Below, piece by piece: positions 34,402-43,207 of a stretch of 64,000 nt of DNA (position 1 is the first letter of the stretch; the number at the start of each line of letters is the position of its first letter). The DNA comes from Ruminococcus flavefaciens ND2009. GTDB lineage: Bacteria > Bacillota > Clostridia > Oscillospirales > Ruminococcaceae. The notes under the pieces were generated by a model, which made no database searches, was not told the DNA's origin, and saw only the letters and a list, made by a program, of their open reading frames with translations. Location: positions 201,754 to 265,753 of the forward strand of contig NZ_KK211346.1 of NCBI RefSeq assembly GCF_000621785.1, in the 5' to 3' direction. Made by a program: the position numbers and the translations under genes.

Positions 34402-34437
34402 AAACGGCGGCTGCATAAGCGGCTGCCGTTTCTTTTT
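34402..34437 (+). terminator. Terminator after the miniprotein gene
   Basis: AAACGGC pairs with GCCGTTT around a GC-rich inner loop, then TCTTTTTT. Confidence 0.75.
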
Positions 34438-34485
34438 TGAGGCATAAATATATAATGACTACTTTACAGGAACGGAGTGGTGGAC

Positions 34486-35541
34486 TTGAAACACAGATCG
34501 GCAGCAGTATTACTTTCAGCATTTATTCTCACGGCATCAGTGCCGTTTACAGCTTTTGCGGTAGACAACACGGAAATAACCGAAACATCGGAATACGAGA
34601 AGGACACTGTCTTCGAGGAGAACGGTCTGGAATACCGGCTGTATCAGACAGATCCTCCGCGGCTTGAGGTAAAAAGATGCCTCAGCGAAGATGAGGAAAT
34701 AGAGATCCCCGAGGTCGTTAACGGCTTTATCGTTGACAGCATAGGGGAATATTCCTTCGAGAAGGTAAAAACTCTCGGATCGCTGAAGCTTCCGGAGTCT
34801 ATCAGATATATCAGGAACCATGCGTTTTTCCAGTGCAGCAGGCTTCGGGACGTTACCTTTCCGAACTGTCTTGAGAACATCGAGTTTCTTGCTTTCAGCA
34901 ACTGCGATCGTCTTAGCCCCGTCAAGCTTAACAAGGGGCTTACCGAGCTGGGCTTTGCTGCATTTCAGTCCTGCGGGGCTATAACATCGCTTACTGTCCC
35001 GCCGAGAGTTGAGGTGTTTTCCGAATACGCCTGTAACTTCACCCATGATCTGTATACTCTGCGTCTGTGCAACGGAGTGCAGAAGATAGGAAGCCATGCG
35101 GCTCAGAACAATTACTATCAGAAAAGGGTCATCATTCCGCCTTCGGTCACCGAGATCGGAGACCACGCTGTCGGTTATCTCTTTCAGAAGGGAGAGTATC
35201 AGGGCTTGAATGAAGCTGTCATATACGGAGAAAAGGGGACAGCTGCCGAAGCATATGCCGCTGAGAACGGAATGCCTTTTGTGGAGTTCGACTTCAGATA
35301 CGGCGATATGAACAACGACGGAGCTGTCAACGCTCTGGACGCTTCCGTTGTACTTTCAGAATACGCCAGAACTTCCACCGACGCGGGCGGCGAGGGCTTT
35401 ACAGAGGCGCAGAAGCTGAAATCGGACCTCAATGACGATTTCGCAGTCAATGCGTATGACGCTTCCCTTATCCTGTCCTACTATGCGTATACTTCCACAG
35501 GCGGAGGTGAAACTCCCGAGGAGTTCTTTTTCCTTCGCTGA
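34486..35541 (+). CDS. Secreted leucine-rich repeat (BspA-type) protein with a C-terminal dockerin
   Basis: A 351-residue exported protein. A signal peptide (MKHRSAAVLLSAFILTASVPFTAFA) is followed by several BspA-type leucine-rich repeats (PESIRYIRNHAFFQCSRLRDVTFP and similar, residues about 70-255). The end is a type I dockerin with two calcium-binding repeats, GDMNNDGAVNALDASVVLSEY and DLNDDFAVNAYDASLILSYY. The dockerin suggests attachment to a cellulosome-like scaffold or surface cohesin; the LRR part probably binds other molecules, not a catalytic domain. I set a TTG start at 34486 (GGAG eight bases upstream); in-frame GTG codons at 34477 and 34480 are alternatives. Confidence 0.85.
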   Translation: MKHRSAAVLLSAFILTASVPFTAFAVDNTEITETSEYEKDTVFEENGLEYRLYQTDPPRLEVKRCLSEDEEIEIPEVVNGFIVDSIGEYSFEKVKTLGSLKLPESIRYIRNHAFFQCSRLRDVTFPNCLENIEFLAFSNCDRLSPVKLNKGLTELGFAAFQSCGAITSLTVPPRVEVFSEYACNFTHDLYTLRLCNGVQKIGSHAAQNNYYQKRVIIPPSVTEIGDHAVGYLFQKGEYQGLNEAVIYGEKGTAAEAYAAENGMPFVEFDFRYGDMNNDGAVNALDASVVLSEYARTSTDAGGEGFTEAQKLKSDLNDDFAVNAYDASLILSYYAYTSTGGGETPEEFFFLR

Positions 35542-35575
35542 CATACATATATAATGTATGAGGGGGGCGGTGGGC

Positions 35576-35875
35576 TTGCGGCTTTGCTTTGATGATATAT
35601 GCAGGAAGGAAGTCATAGATATGACCTCTGGGGAGCGCCTGGGGTTCATAGACGATATAGAGCTTGATATAGAAAGCGGCAGTGTGACCTCTCTCATCAT
35701 ATACGGAGGACAGCGGCTTTTCGGGCTTCTCGGCAGAACAGATGATACGGTGCTGAGCTGCTCCGAGATAAAGGTCGTTGGTGAGGACATTATCCTGGTA
35801 GAGCGCTCTTCGGAGAGCCCTGAGATGAAATGGACAAAAAAACGCAGGAACTCACTTTCAAGTTTGTTGAAATAG
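35576..35875 (+). CDS. PRC-barrel protein, YlmC/YmxH family
   Basis: A 99-residue protein with the pattern LRLCFDDICRKEVIDMTSGERLGFIDDIELD and LIIYGGQRLFGLLGR, typical of the YlmC/YmxH group of PRC-barrel proteins in spore-forming Firmicutes. The molecular role is unknown. The TTG at 35576 gives the exact family start and lies behind a G-rich binding site; the ATG at 35558 overlaps that site. It sits 34 bases after the dockerin gene and before the rpsB promoter. Confidence 0.8.
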   Translation: MRLCFDDICRKEVIDMTSGERLGFIDDIELDIESGSVTSLIIYGGQRLFGLLGRTDDTVLSCSEIKVVGEDIILVERSSESPEMKWTKKRRNSLSSLLK

Positions 35876-35890
35876 ATATTGCAAAAATGC

Positions 35891-36034
35891 TTGAAAAATA
35901 CTGCGGAAAATGATATAATATTAAGGCAATTCGCACGCTTGTACTTTCGGCGGTTGGTGCGCATTTTTCTGCGTTGCTGCTGAGCTAAGTCAGGCGGAGG
36001 ATTAATATTAACCAATTTTAAGGAGGACTACACC
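35891..36034 (+). promoter_or_regulatory. rpsB promoter and leader
   Basis: TTGAAA (35891-35896) and TATAAT (35914-35919), spacer 17. The following 110-base leader has self-complementary parts (GCGCACC-like with GGTGCGC) and AAGGAGG before rpsB. A leader of this size is usual for ribosomal protein S2 autoregulation, though I cannot assign it to a known motif. Confidence 0.65.
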
Positions 36035-36799
36035 ATGGGAGTAGTATCAATGAAGCAGCTTCTTGAAGCAGGCGTTCACTTCGGACACCAGACAAGAAGA
36101 TGGAACCCGAAAATGGCACCCTACATTTTCACAGAAAGAAACGGCATCTACATCATCGACCTTCAGAAGACCGTAAAGAAGCTTGAGGAAGCTTATATGT
36201 TCGTTCGCGACATCGCTTCACAGGGCGGCGAGGTTCTTTTCGTAGGTACAAAGAAGCAGGCTGGCGATTCCGTTAAGGAAGAAGCTACAAGAGCCGGTGC
36301 ACACTATGTAAATGCAAGATGGCTGGGCGGTATGCTCACCAACTTCAAGACAATCCAGACAAGAATCAAGAGACTTGAGCAGCTCCACGCTATGGAAGAG
36401 GACGGCACATTCGCACTCCTCCCCAAGAAGGAAGTTGTTAAGCTCAACCTTGAGATAGAGAAGCTCGAGAAGTTCCTCGGCGGTATCAAGACAATGAAGA
36501 AGCTCCCCGCAGCACTCTTCATCGTAGACCCCCGCAAGGAAAAGATCGCTGTAGCTGAGGCTAAGAAGCTCAACATCCCGATCGTTGCTATCGTTGATAC
36601 AAACTGCGATCCTGATGAAGTTGACTACGTTATCCCCGGTAACGACGACGCTATCAGAGCTGTAAAGCTTATCGCAGGCACTATCGCTAACGCTGTTATC
36701 GAAGGCAGACAGGGCGATGACACAGCTGCTGCTGAGGAAGCTCAGGAGGCTCCCGCAGAGGAAGCTGCTGCTGAGACAGCTGAGGCTGACGCTGAATAA
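36035..36799 (+). CDS. rpsB: 30S ribosomal protein S2
   Basis: A 254-residue S2 protein starting [25 protein letters not shown], with the conserved [41 protein letters not shown] stretch represented in full. It ends in an acidic Ala/Glu tail. It is followed by a terminator and by tsf, the common rpsB-tsf order. Codon use here and in tsf is strongly biased, as expected for highly expressed genes. Confidence 0.98.
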   Translation: MGVVSMKQLLEAGVHFGHQTRRWNPKMAPYIFTERNGIYIIDLQKTVKKLEEAYMFVRDIASQGGEVLFVGTKKQAGDSVKEEATRAGAHYVNARWLGGMLTNFKTIQTRIKRLEQLHAMEEDGTFALLPKKEVVKLNLEIEKLEKFLGGIKTMKKLPAALFIVDPRKEKIAVAEAKKLNIPIVAIVDTNCDPDEVDYVIPGNDDAIRAVKLIAGTIANAVIEGRQGDDTAAAEEAQEAPAEEAAAETAEADAE

Positions 36800-36814
36800 T
36801 CTAAGAATACAATC

Positions 36815-36843
36815 AAAAACCCGAACTAACCCTTCGGGTTTTT
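36815..36843 (+). terminator. Terminator between rpsB and tsf
   Basis: AAAAACCCGAA pairs with TTCGGGTTTTT. Partial termination here would give more S2 than EF-Ts, or tsf has its own start signal. Confidence 0.8.
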
Positions 36844-36879
36844 GCGGATTTAATATTAAAATAACAGGAGGTAATTACA

Positions 36880-37797
36880 ATGGGAAAGGTTTCCGTTGCT
36901 GAAATTAAAGAACTCATGAAGTCCACAGGCGTTGGTATGATGGACTGTAAGAAGGCTCTCGAAGAGAACGATGGCGATATGGACAAGGCTATCGAGTTCC
37001 TCAGAGAAAAAGGACTTGCTACACAGGCTAAGAAGAGCGGCAGAGCTGCTGCTGAGGGCGTTGTAACTGCTGTTGTAAACGGCGAGGTAGGCGTTCTTCT
37101 CGAAGTAAACACAGAGACTGACTTCGCTGCTAACACAGACGACATCAGAAACTTCGTTGCTAACGTAGCTAACACGATCATTGAGAAGAATCCTGCTGAT
37201 GTTGAGGCTCTCAAGGAGATGCAGATCAGCGGCGGCAGCAATACAGTAGGCGAGGTCCTCACTGAGCTGGCTGGCATGAAGATCCGTGAGAACATCGTTA
37301 TCCGTCGTTTCGTAAGACTTGAGGGCAAGCTTGCTTCTTACATCCACAATGGCGGAAGCATCGGCGTTCTCGTAAAGATGGACACAGATCTTGCTGCTGA
37401 TCAGGTAGCTGCTATCGGTAAGGACGTTGCTATGCAGTCCGCAGCTCTTAACGCTCCATACCTCTGCCGCGAGCAGGTTCCTGCTGAGGTAATTGAGAAG
37501 GAGAAGGAGATCATGATGGCTCAGATGGCTGAGGATCCCAAGATGGCTTCCAAGCCCGAGCAGGTTCGTGCTAAGATCGTTGAGGGTAAGGTAGGCAAGT
37601 ACTACAGCGAGAACTGCCTCCTCGAGCAGGCTTTCGTTAAGGACGACAAGATGAGCGTTCAGGGCTATGTTGATGCTGAGGCTAAGAAGCTCGGCGGTTC
37701 TATCAAGGTCGTAGACGTAGTTCGTTATGAGCGCGGCGAAGGCGTTGAAAAGAAGGAAGATAACCTTGCTGACGAGATCGCTAAGATGATCAAGTAA
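36880..37797 (+). CDS. tsf: Translation elongation factor Ts
   Basis: A 305-residue nucleotide exchange factor for EF-Tu. The N-terminal UBA-like domain (VAEIKELMKSTGVGMMDCKKALEEN) and the TDFAANTDDIRNFV contact region are conserved. AGGAGG lies before the ATG. A strong terminator follows at 37811. Confidence 0.98.
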   Translation: MGKVSVAEIKELMKSTGVGMMDCKKALEENDGDMDKAIEFLREKGLATQAKKSGRAAAEGVVTAVVNGEVGVLLEVNTETDFAANTDDIRNFVANVANTIIEKNPADVEALKEMQISGGSNTVGEVLTELAGMKIRENIVIRRFVRLEGKLASYIHNGGSIGVLVKMDTDLAADQVAAIGKDVAMQSAALNAPYLCREQVPAEVIEKEKEIMMAQMAEDPKMASKPEQVRAKIVEGKVGKYYSENCLLEQAFVKDDKMSVQGYVDAEAKKLGGSIKVVDVVRYERGEGVEKKEDNLADEIAKMIK

Positions 37798-37810
37798 TCA
37801 GAGATTTTAC

Positions 37811-37842
37811 AAACAGTGGCGGATGTTCCGCCACTGTTTTTT
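37811..37842 (+). terminator. Terminator after tsf
   Basis: AACAGTGGCGG pairs with CCGCCACTGTT around ATGTT, then T6. Confidence 0.88.
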
Positions 37843-37861
37843 GATTTAGGGAGAAAATATA

Positions 37862-38566
37862 ATGGCAGTAACTTCAAATCCTAAAAGGACTATGCTATTG
37901 ATAGCGTTTTTGGCTTATTTTGTTATGCTTTTATGTGGGTGTATGGAAAAACACGATGAGATTCAAGGAGATGAGCGCTATAGTGTAAATACTGATAATC
38001 TTGACTATTGTGTTGAGAACAGGGGAATAGATGGGTATGCGGGGCGCGTGTTATCATTTTACCGAACAGAGGAAGTTAAAACACAAATAAGATCCGGACG
38101 GTATCATTATGAGATTTCGTATCTATATTATTACATATTAGATAATGCTAGCTCTGCTGATATTGAAAAAAATAAGAACGACAGAAGCTACGTTCCCGAA
38201 AACTACCGTGTTTATTCGTTTTATACCAGCGATGAGAATAAAAAGAAAGAGCTTGACGAGCTTTGTGTTCAGTGGGCTGCCTATATGAACGGCGATTCGG
38301 ATACAATGCCCGGTACATTTTATATAAATGGACGTGTTTCGCCTAAATCCTTTAATGAATATGATGTCGGTGAGTTTAAAAAAGCTGCAAGAGAATGTGG
38401 GGTTGCTGAAAAACAGATATCCTCACTGCTGATATTTGACGATCCTGTCGGCACCGATGTGAAATCCGGGGCATACTGGATTATTTTAACTGTAGCATCT
38501 GCTTCTCTTTTGGTTGTATGGATATTTCTTATAAAGATACGCTGGTATGATAAGAGAAAATACTGA
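37862..38566 (+). CDS. Putative lipoprotein/membrane protein of unknown function
   Basis: A 234-residue exported protein. An N-terminal hydrophobic stretch ends in a lipobox-like LLCGC, giving a possible lipidated Cys at about residue 27. A second hydrophobic segment lies near the C-terminus (YWIILTVASASLLVVWIFLI) followed by basic residues, so the middle domain of about 165 residues would be outside the cell. I recognise no family. The codon use is visibly more AT-rich and less biased than that of tsf before it and moxR after it, which could mean recent acquisition or low expression. Confidence 0.65.
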   Translation: MAVTSNPKRTMLLIAFLAYFVMLLCGCMEKHDEIQGDERYSVNTDNLDYCVENRGIDGYAGRVLSFYRTEEVKTQIRSGRYHYEISYLYYYILDNASSADIEKNKNDRSYVPENYRVYSFYTSDENKKKELDELCVQWAAYMNGDSDTMPGTFYINGRVSPKSFNEYDVGEFKKAARECGVAEKQISSLLIFDDPVGTDVKSGAYWIILTVASASLLVVWIFLIKIRWYDKRKY

Positions 38567-38652
38567 TATTATCTTTTGTTGATATTAGGGCAAAAATCAG
38601 CTGAAACTGCTGCTTAAAATAATCATTTGGACAAATTTTCAACATTCCAACA

Positions 38653-38694
38653 CCTGCATTATTGTAAGATGTTACAATAATACAGGCTTTTTTT
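38653..38694 (+). terminator. Terminator after the 37862-38566 gene
   Basis: A long stem CCTG-C-ATTATTGTAA with TTACAATAAT-A-CAGG, one mismatch, then CTTTTTTT. Confidence 0.82.
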
Positions 38695-38781
38695 CGTAGG
38701 GTTTTCCCTTGCAGTCATTGACAAAATATGATATAATAAGTTTAATTGGATAATATACTCAGATAAACGAGGTACACATCT

Positions 38782-39720
38782 ATGAATTCAAATATAAGCA
38801 GACTTGCCGAATCAGTGGGAAGAGTTATCGTCGGAAAGCAGGATACAGTGGTAAAACTCATCGCTGCACTGCTCTGCGAAGGCCATGTTCTTCTTGAGGA
38901 CGTTCCCGGCGTCGGCAAAACTCAGCTGATAACCGCACTTTCGCGTTCAATCGGCGGAAAATTCAACAGAATACAGCTCACCCCCGACATCATGCCTTCC
39001 GACATCGCAGGCTTTACTATGCTTGACTCGGCGAAGGGAGAGTTCGTTTACCGCGACGGAGCTGTAATGTGCAATTTCCTCCTTGCGGACGAGATAAACC
39101 GTGCCTCGCCTAAGGTGCAGTCGGCACTTCTTGAGGCTATGGAGGAGCGCCAGATAAGTCTTGACGGTGTTACACACAAGCTCCCCAGGCCCTTCCTCGT
39201 AATGGCTACACAGAATCCCGTAGAGACCTACGGTACCTTCCATCTTCCCGAAGCACAGATGGACAGATTTTTCATGAAGCTTTCAATGGGCTATCCCTCA
39301 GTTCAGGAGGAGGTAATGATCCTCGAAAGAACGGAGAGACATAACCCTATCGCAAATATACCCGAGCCCGTTATGCACGTTGATGACATCGCTGCTATGC
39401 AGGAGGAGGTCAAGCGCGTGAGAGTAACGGATGAGGTCAAGAATTATATCGTTAGGATAGTTTCATCTACCCGCCAGGACAGGAACACTATCCTGGGTAT
39501 CAGCCCCCGCGGAAGTATCGCTCTTTTCAAGGCTGCAAAGGCATTTGCCTATATCTATGACAGAGAGTATGTTACTCCCGATGATGTCAAGAATACGGCA
39601 GTTTCCGTGCTGGCTCACAGAATAATCCTTTCACCTCAGGGAAAAACCGCTTTCAGTACAGGCGAGGCTTATATTGAAAACGTTCTCAGGACCTGTCAGG
39701 TCCCCTCAATGATCAGATGA
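38782..39720 (+). CDS. MoxR family AAA+ ATPase
   Basis: A 312-residue chaperone-like ATPase. Walker A is LLEDVPGVGKTQ, Walker B is FLLADEINRASPKVQ, and the sensor segment VMATQNPVETYGTFHLPEAQMDRF is diagnostic of MoxR/RavA-type proteins. MoxR proteins help fold or activate metal-binding or membrane complexes. Its stop overlaps the start of the DUF58 gene by four bases (ATGA), and a transglutaminase gene follows, the common MoxR-DUF58-TgpA operon of unknown overall role. A weak TTGACA-17-TTTAAT promoter is at 38718-38746. Confidence 0.93.
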   Translation: MNSNISRLAESVGRVIVGKQDTVVKLIAALLCEGHVLLEDVPGVGKTQLITALSRSIGGKFNRIQLTPDIMPSDIAGFTMLDSAKGEFVYRDGAVMCNFLLADEINRASPKVQSALLEAMEERQISLDGVTHKLPRPFLVMATQNPVETYGTFHLPEAQMDRFFMKLSMGYPSVQEEVMILERTERHNPIANIPEPVMHVDDIAAMQEEVKRVRVTDEVKNYIVRIVSSTRQDRNTILGISPRGSIALFKAAKAFAYIYDREYVTPDDVKNTAVSVLAHRIILSPQGKTAFSTGEAYIENVLRTCQVPSMIR

Positions 39721-40889
39721 TCAAGCATATTAAAAGCATCGTAAGTGTTCTTGCAGTTGCCTTTCTCGTCTATATCTTCACATTCTATATAGACGGCGAA
39801 ATGGGTATCATACTTCTCGCATTTGTGCTGTTCGCACCGCTTGTCTCACTGTTTTTTGTGCTTTACGCAAGGAACAGGGTCAAGGTGGACTTTACCTGCG
39901 ACGCATATGTGCCAAAGGGAAGCAGGCTCCCTGTCAGGGTGACTGTCAGCAAGACGGGAGTTTTTCCCCTTGCGGTGATAGAGATCGAGCCCTATGCTAC
40001 CGAGATATTCGGTCAGCAGATCAAAAAGCGTAAGCTGACAATGCTCGGCGAGAAGAAAAAGAGCTTCACTATAGAGCTTGACGCCCTTATCGGCGGAAAC
40101 GGCGAGGCAGGCATAAAAAGCGTATACTCCTGCGGCTTCCTCGGATTTTTCAGGCTCCCCCTGAAGACTCCTCTCCCTCAGCCTGTCTCCATCGGCGTTA
40201 TACCGCCGGTTCCCGAGATCAAGGCTTCAACACAGCTATTCCGCTCTATTGCGGACGTGGTGTTTACAAGCGATGAGGATGAGGAAAACGATACGGCAAT
40301 GATGTTCTCAGCCAATACATCTCCGGGCTATGAACACCGTGAGTATGAGCTGGGAGACCCGCTCAAGCGTATCAACTGGAAGCTTTCCTCCAAAAAAGGA
40401 AAGATGATGGTGCGACTCGATGAGGCAGTTGCCTCTGTTCAGCCTGTTGTGGTGCTTGACCTGTACAGGCGCAGCGGTTTCCCTGCTGAAAAAGTGGTAT
40501 TGGGTGAAGAAAAGCTTATAAGGTCTGTATTCGGACTCCTTTCCCTTCTGGTCAAGCAGGGTATCGCGTGCAGCTTTATTTATCGTTCAAGCTCGGGAGA
40601 GACGGTGAGCGAGAGCGTGGATAATCCCGATTATCCCGATCAGCTCCTGCTGAAGGTGCTTGCTGTCAAGGTTGTTCCCGACAAACGAGTTGATATATCA
40701 CAGTTTGGCGGCTCGGTGTGTGCCTGCGTGATCGCCACCACTGATGCTTCGGGGGATTTTGGCTTTATAACCAAGAATATTGACAGTCCCGATAATATAA
40801 GTATCGTTGGGCTTTCTCCCTCAACTCCCAATTCGACCTCGCTGCCTCTGTGGTATCTTGATGAGGATAATAACTTTAAACTGGTATAA
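39717..40889 (+). CDS. DUF58 domain membrane protein
   Basis: A 390-residue protein with two N-terminal membrane helices (residues about 8-50) and a C-terminal von Willebrand-like domain containing the DUF58 signature YEHREYELGDPLKRINWKLSSKKGKMMVRLDE. The family is nearly always paired with MoxR ATPases, and it is thought to be a partner or target of them. It overlaps moxR by four bases and ends four bases before the transglutaminase gene. Confidence 0.92.
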   Translation: MIKHIKSIVSVLAVAFLVYIFTFYIDGEMGIILLAFVLFAPLVSLFFVLYARNRVKVDFTCDAYVPKGSRLPVRVTVSKTGVFPLAVIEIEPYATEIFGQQIKKRKLTMLGEKKKSFTIELDALIGGNGEAGIKSVYSCGFLGFFRLPLKTPLPQPVSIGVIPPVPEIKASTQLFRSIADVVFTSDEDEENDTAMMFSANTSPGYEHREYELGDPLKRINWKLSSKKGKMMVRLDEAVASVQPVVVLDLYRRSGFPAEKVVLGEEKLIRSVFGLLSLLVKQGIACSFIYRSSSGETVSESVDNPDYPDQLLLKVLAVKVVPDKRVDISQFGGSVCACVIATTDASGDFGFITKNIDSPDNISIVGLSPSTPNSTSLPLWYLDEDNNFKLV

Positions 40890-40892
40890 ATA

Positions 40893-43205
40893 ATGAAAGA
40901 GACCAACACTAAACCATTCAGCCTGAGATCATTCCTGCTGAGGACTCTCACTGATCCTGTTCTCTGGTACACGGTGCTTATAATGATAGCACTGATGTAT
41001 CATCACCGGAACAGGGATAAGGCAGACTCTGAGGGCATTGTATTTGCCCTTGGCTTCGGAGCAGTGACATTTGTCGTCGGCTGGCTGCTTTTCAGGGTAT
41101 TTGACTTCATGCAGAAACGCCATATTATCGGCTTTTGTGCATACACTGCGTGTGTGGGAGTCTTTGCTATGGCGATACGGCTTACTCTTGCCCTTGGTCA
41201 GGAGAACTATCCTATCACATGGATGCTTTGGTTCCTCACTCCGCAGGACTCTATTGAATATAACTTCTGGTTCGCGGTGACCTTCTTCCTGCTGTTCCTT
41301 ATATTCATGGCTTCGGTCATATACTACTTCACAAGGGTAAGATACAGGATATTCATGAATTTCCTTATCTTCATAATCCCCTTCGTGATATACGGTAAGG
41401 AATACGAGAAGATGCCTACCCTCATGATAATACTCCTTGCAGTCGGATTTATCCTGCTGATGGTGTATTATCGTCAGCTCAAAGACTCTGAGGATACTGA
41501 GTTCGTTGAGAGGAGGCGCTCGTGGAAACCGATAGCTGTCTACGCTGTGATCTTCGCATCTGTAGCTGCTCTTTTCCCGAAGCCTGCCATCGAAGCGGAC
41601 AGGACCACCCTTGAGACACTTATCAACGCTGATGTGCTCACTGACAGACTGGTCGATATGCTGAACGTTTTCCGTAATACCACGGGCGGTCAGCGATTCA
41701 GGACAAGCGTCAGGGACATGATAGTGTATGAGGCGGCTTCACAGGACGAGTTCCACCTTAAGATGGCTTCATATTCCACATATAACTTTAAAGACGATAC
41801 ATGGTCCACAGGCGGTCTCGACCTTCATTACGATGAAAGGACCGAGGCACTTCCTCTGAACATAATGTCGCCCATGGGAATGGCAGATGCCTTCCTTGAG
41901 GCAGCTTCGCTCGATGAAGCATACGCTGAGAAATACGGTCTTACCGAGTATCTGGAGGAGGGGCTGGACGCTCCCGAGGTCAGATCTGCCACGCTATACA
42001 CTGTAGTGGGTTCTGCGGGACTGAGCTATGAGAACGACTCCGCTCCCGTACCTCAGAACGCTGTCAGGCTCGCAGACTGCTCCAAGGACGGTGAGCTTGC
42101 TACCCTTACAGGCGGAACGGTCGTATCCGTAAGCTCTGATTTCTCAAGTACAGAGTACTTCGTCTTTGATTACGCTGCTGATACTTTCTTTATGAGCAGC
42201 AGGAACCAGGAATTCCTTGATCATATCGGTCAGTTTGACTATGAACAGCTCCTTGAGGACACAGATGATGTTCTGTACTGGGCAAAGTACGATGATGAGG
42301 ACAAGGGCGAGGCTTATGACTATTTCGGTATTGATTACAGGTATTATGAGGACTATCTCAATGACCTGCTGGACTACGGTGATAATCAGCGTATAAAGGA
42401 GCTTGCCGATGAACTCACAAAGGACGCGAAGTCTGATTATGAAAAGGCAAAGATACTTGAGGGATATTTCTACAATAATGATTACATCTATGATCTTGAC
42501 TATGTGAAGAAGGAAGGCGAAAATGCAGAGGACTTCATCTTCGAGACGAAGACAGGCGTCTGCTATGAGTACGCTACCTCAATGGTACTTCTTGCCCGTG
42601 CGGCAGGTATCCCTGCAAGATATTGCGAGGGCTACAATATGACCCGCAGGGAAGAGGGCTACTGGAATCAGGGGACAGATCACGTTGTTACAACAAAGGA
42701 CGCTCACGGTTATCCTCAGCTGTACATAAGAGGCTATGGCTGGACAGACTTCGAGCCTACTGTGACAGACACTGTTGTGGAGGAAAAGAAAACATCCGCC
42801 ACGAATATGCTTTCAAGAGCAGGACTTATTATCCTTGCAGGCGCACTTTTGGTTTTACTCGGTGCATTCCTCTATCCGAGATTCTCTCACAGGTTCTTTA
42901 TAAGAAGAGCACGCAGGAGGGCTCCGGGTGAGTTCGTAAAGAGCGCAATGCTCAGGATATGTAAATTATATGATATAGAAGATGTCAATACCTCGGCAGA
43001 GGCTGCGGATCTGGTACGGAAGGCAACAGGAGCTGAGATCTCGGAAACCGCTGTACTATTCGACAGAGCTGCTTATGGTGGGGAAGCTCTCAGCGAGAGC
43101 GAAAGAGAGATAGCTCTGAACGACTACATAGCTGCTTATGAGGCGCTCAGGGAGGCTAAAAAAAGAAGGGGCATAACAAACCGACAAAGTATGAATGGAG
43201 GTTAA
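40893..43205 (+). CDS. TgpA-like transglutaminase-domain membrane protein
   Basis: A 770-residue protein. Six or so N-terminal membrane helices (residues about 25-240) are followed by an extracellular region and a transglutaminase-like core. The catalytic triad is visible: Cys in KTGVCYEYATSMVLLARAAGIPAR, His in KDAHGYPQLYI and Asp in WTDFEPT. A last membrane helix (LIILAGALLVLLGAF) leads to a cytoplasmic C-terminus. Such proteins may cross-link or hydrolyse peptides at the envelope. It is the third gene of the MoxR operon. Confidence 0.9.
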   Translation: MKETNTKPFSLRSFLLRTLTDPVLWYTVLIMIALMYHHRNRDKADSEGIVFALGFGAVTFVVGWLLFRVFDFMQKRHIIGFCAYTACVGVFAMAIRLTLALGQENYPITWMLWFLTPQDSIEYNFWFAVTFFLLFLIFMASVIYYFTRVRYRIFMNFLIFIIPFVIYGKEYEKMPTLMIILLAVGFILLMVYYRQLKDSEDTEFVERRRSWKPIAVYAVIFASVAALFPKPAIEADRTTLETLINADVLTDRLVDMLNVFRNTTGGQRFRTSVRDMIVYEAASQDEFHLKMASYSTYNFKDDTWSTGGLDLHYDERTEALPLNIMSPMGMADAFLEAASLDEAYAEKYGLTEYLEEGLDAPEVRSATLYTVVGSAGLSYENDSAPVPQNAVRLADCSKDGELATLTGGTVVSVSSDFSSTEYFVFDYAADTFFMSSRNQEFLDHIGQFDYEQLLEDTDDVLYWAKYDDEDKGEAYDYFGIDYRYYEDYLNDLLDYGDNQRIKELADELTKDAKSDYEKAKILEGYFYNNDYIYDLDYVKKEGENAEDFIFETKTGVCYEYATSMVLLARAAGIPARYCEGYNMTRREEGYWNQGTDHVVTTKDAHGYPQLYIRGYGWTDFEPTVTDTVVEEKKTSATNMLSRAGLIILAGALLVLLGAFLYPRFSHRFFIRRARRRAPGEFVKSAMLRICKLYDIEDVNTSAEAADLVRKATGAEISETAVLFDRAAYGGEALSESEREIALNDYIAAYEALREAKKRRGITNRQSMNGG

Positions 43206-43207
43206 TT

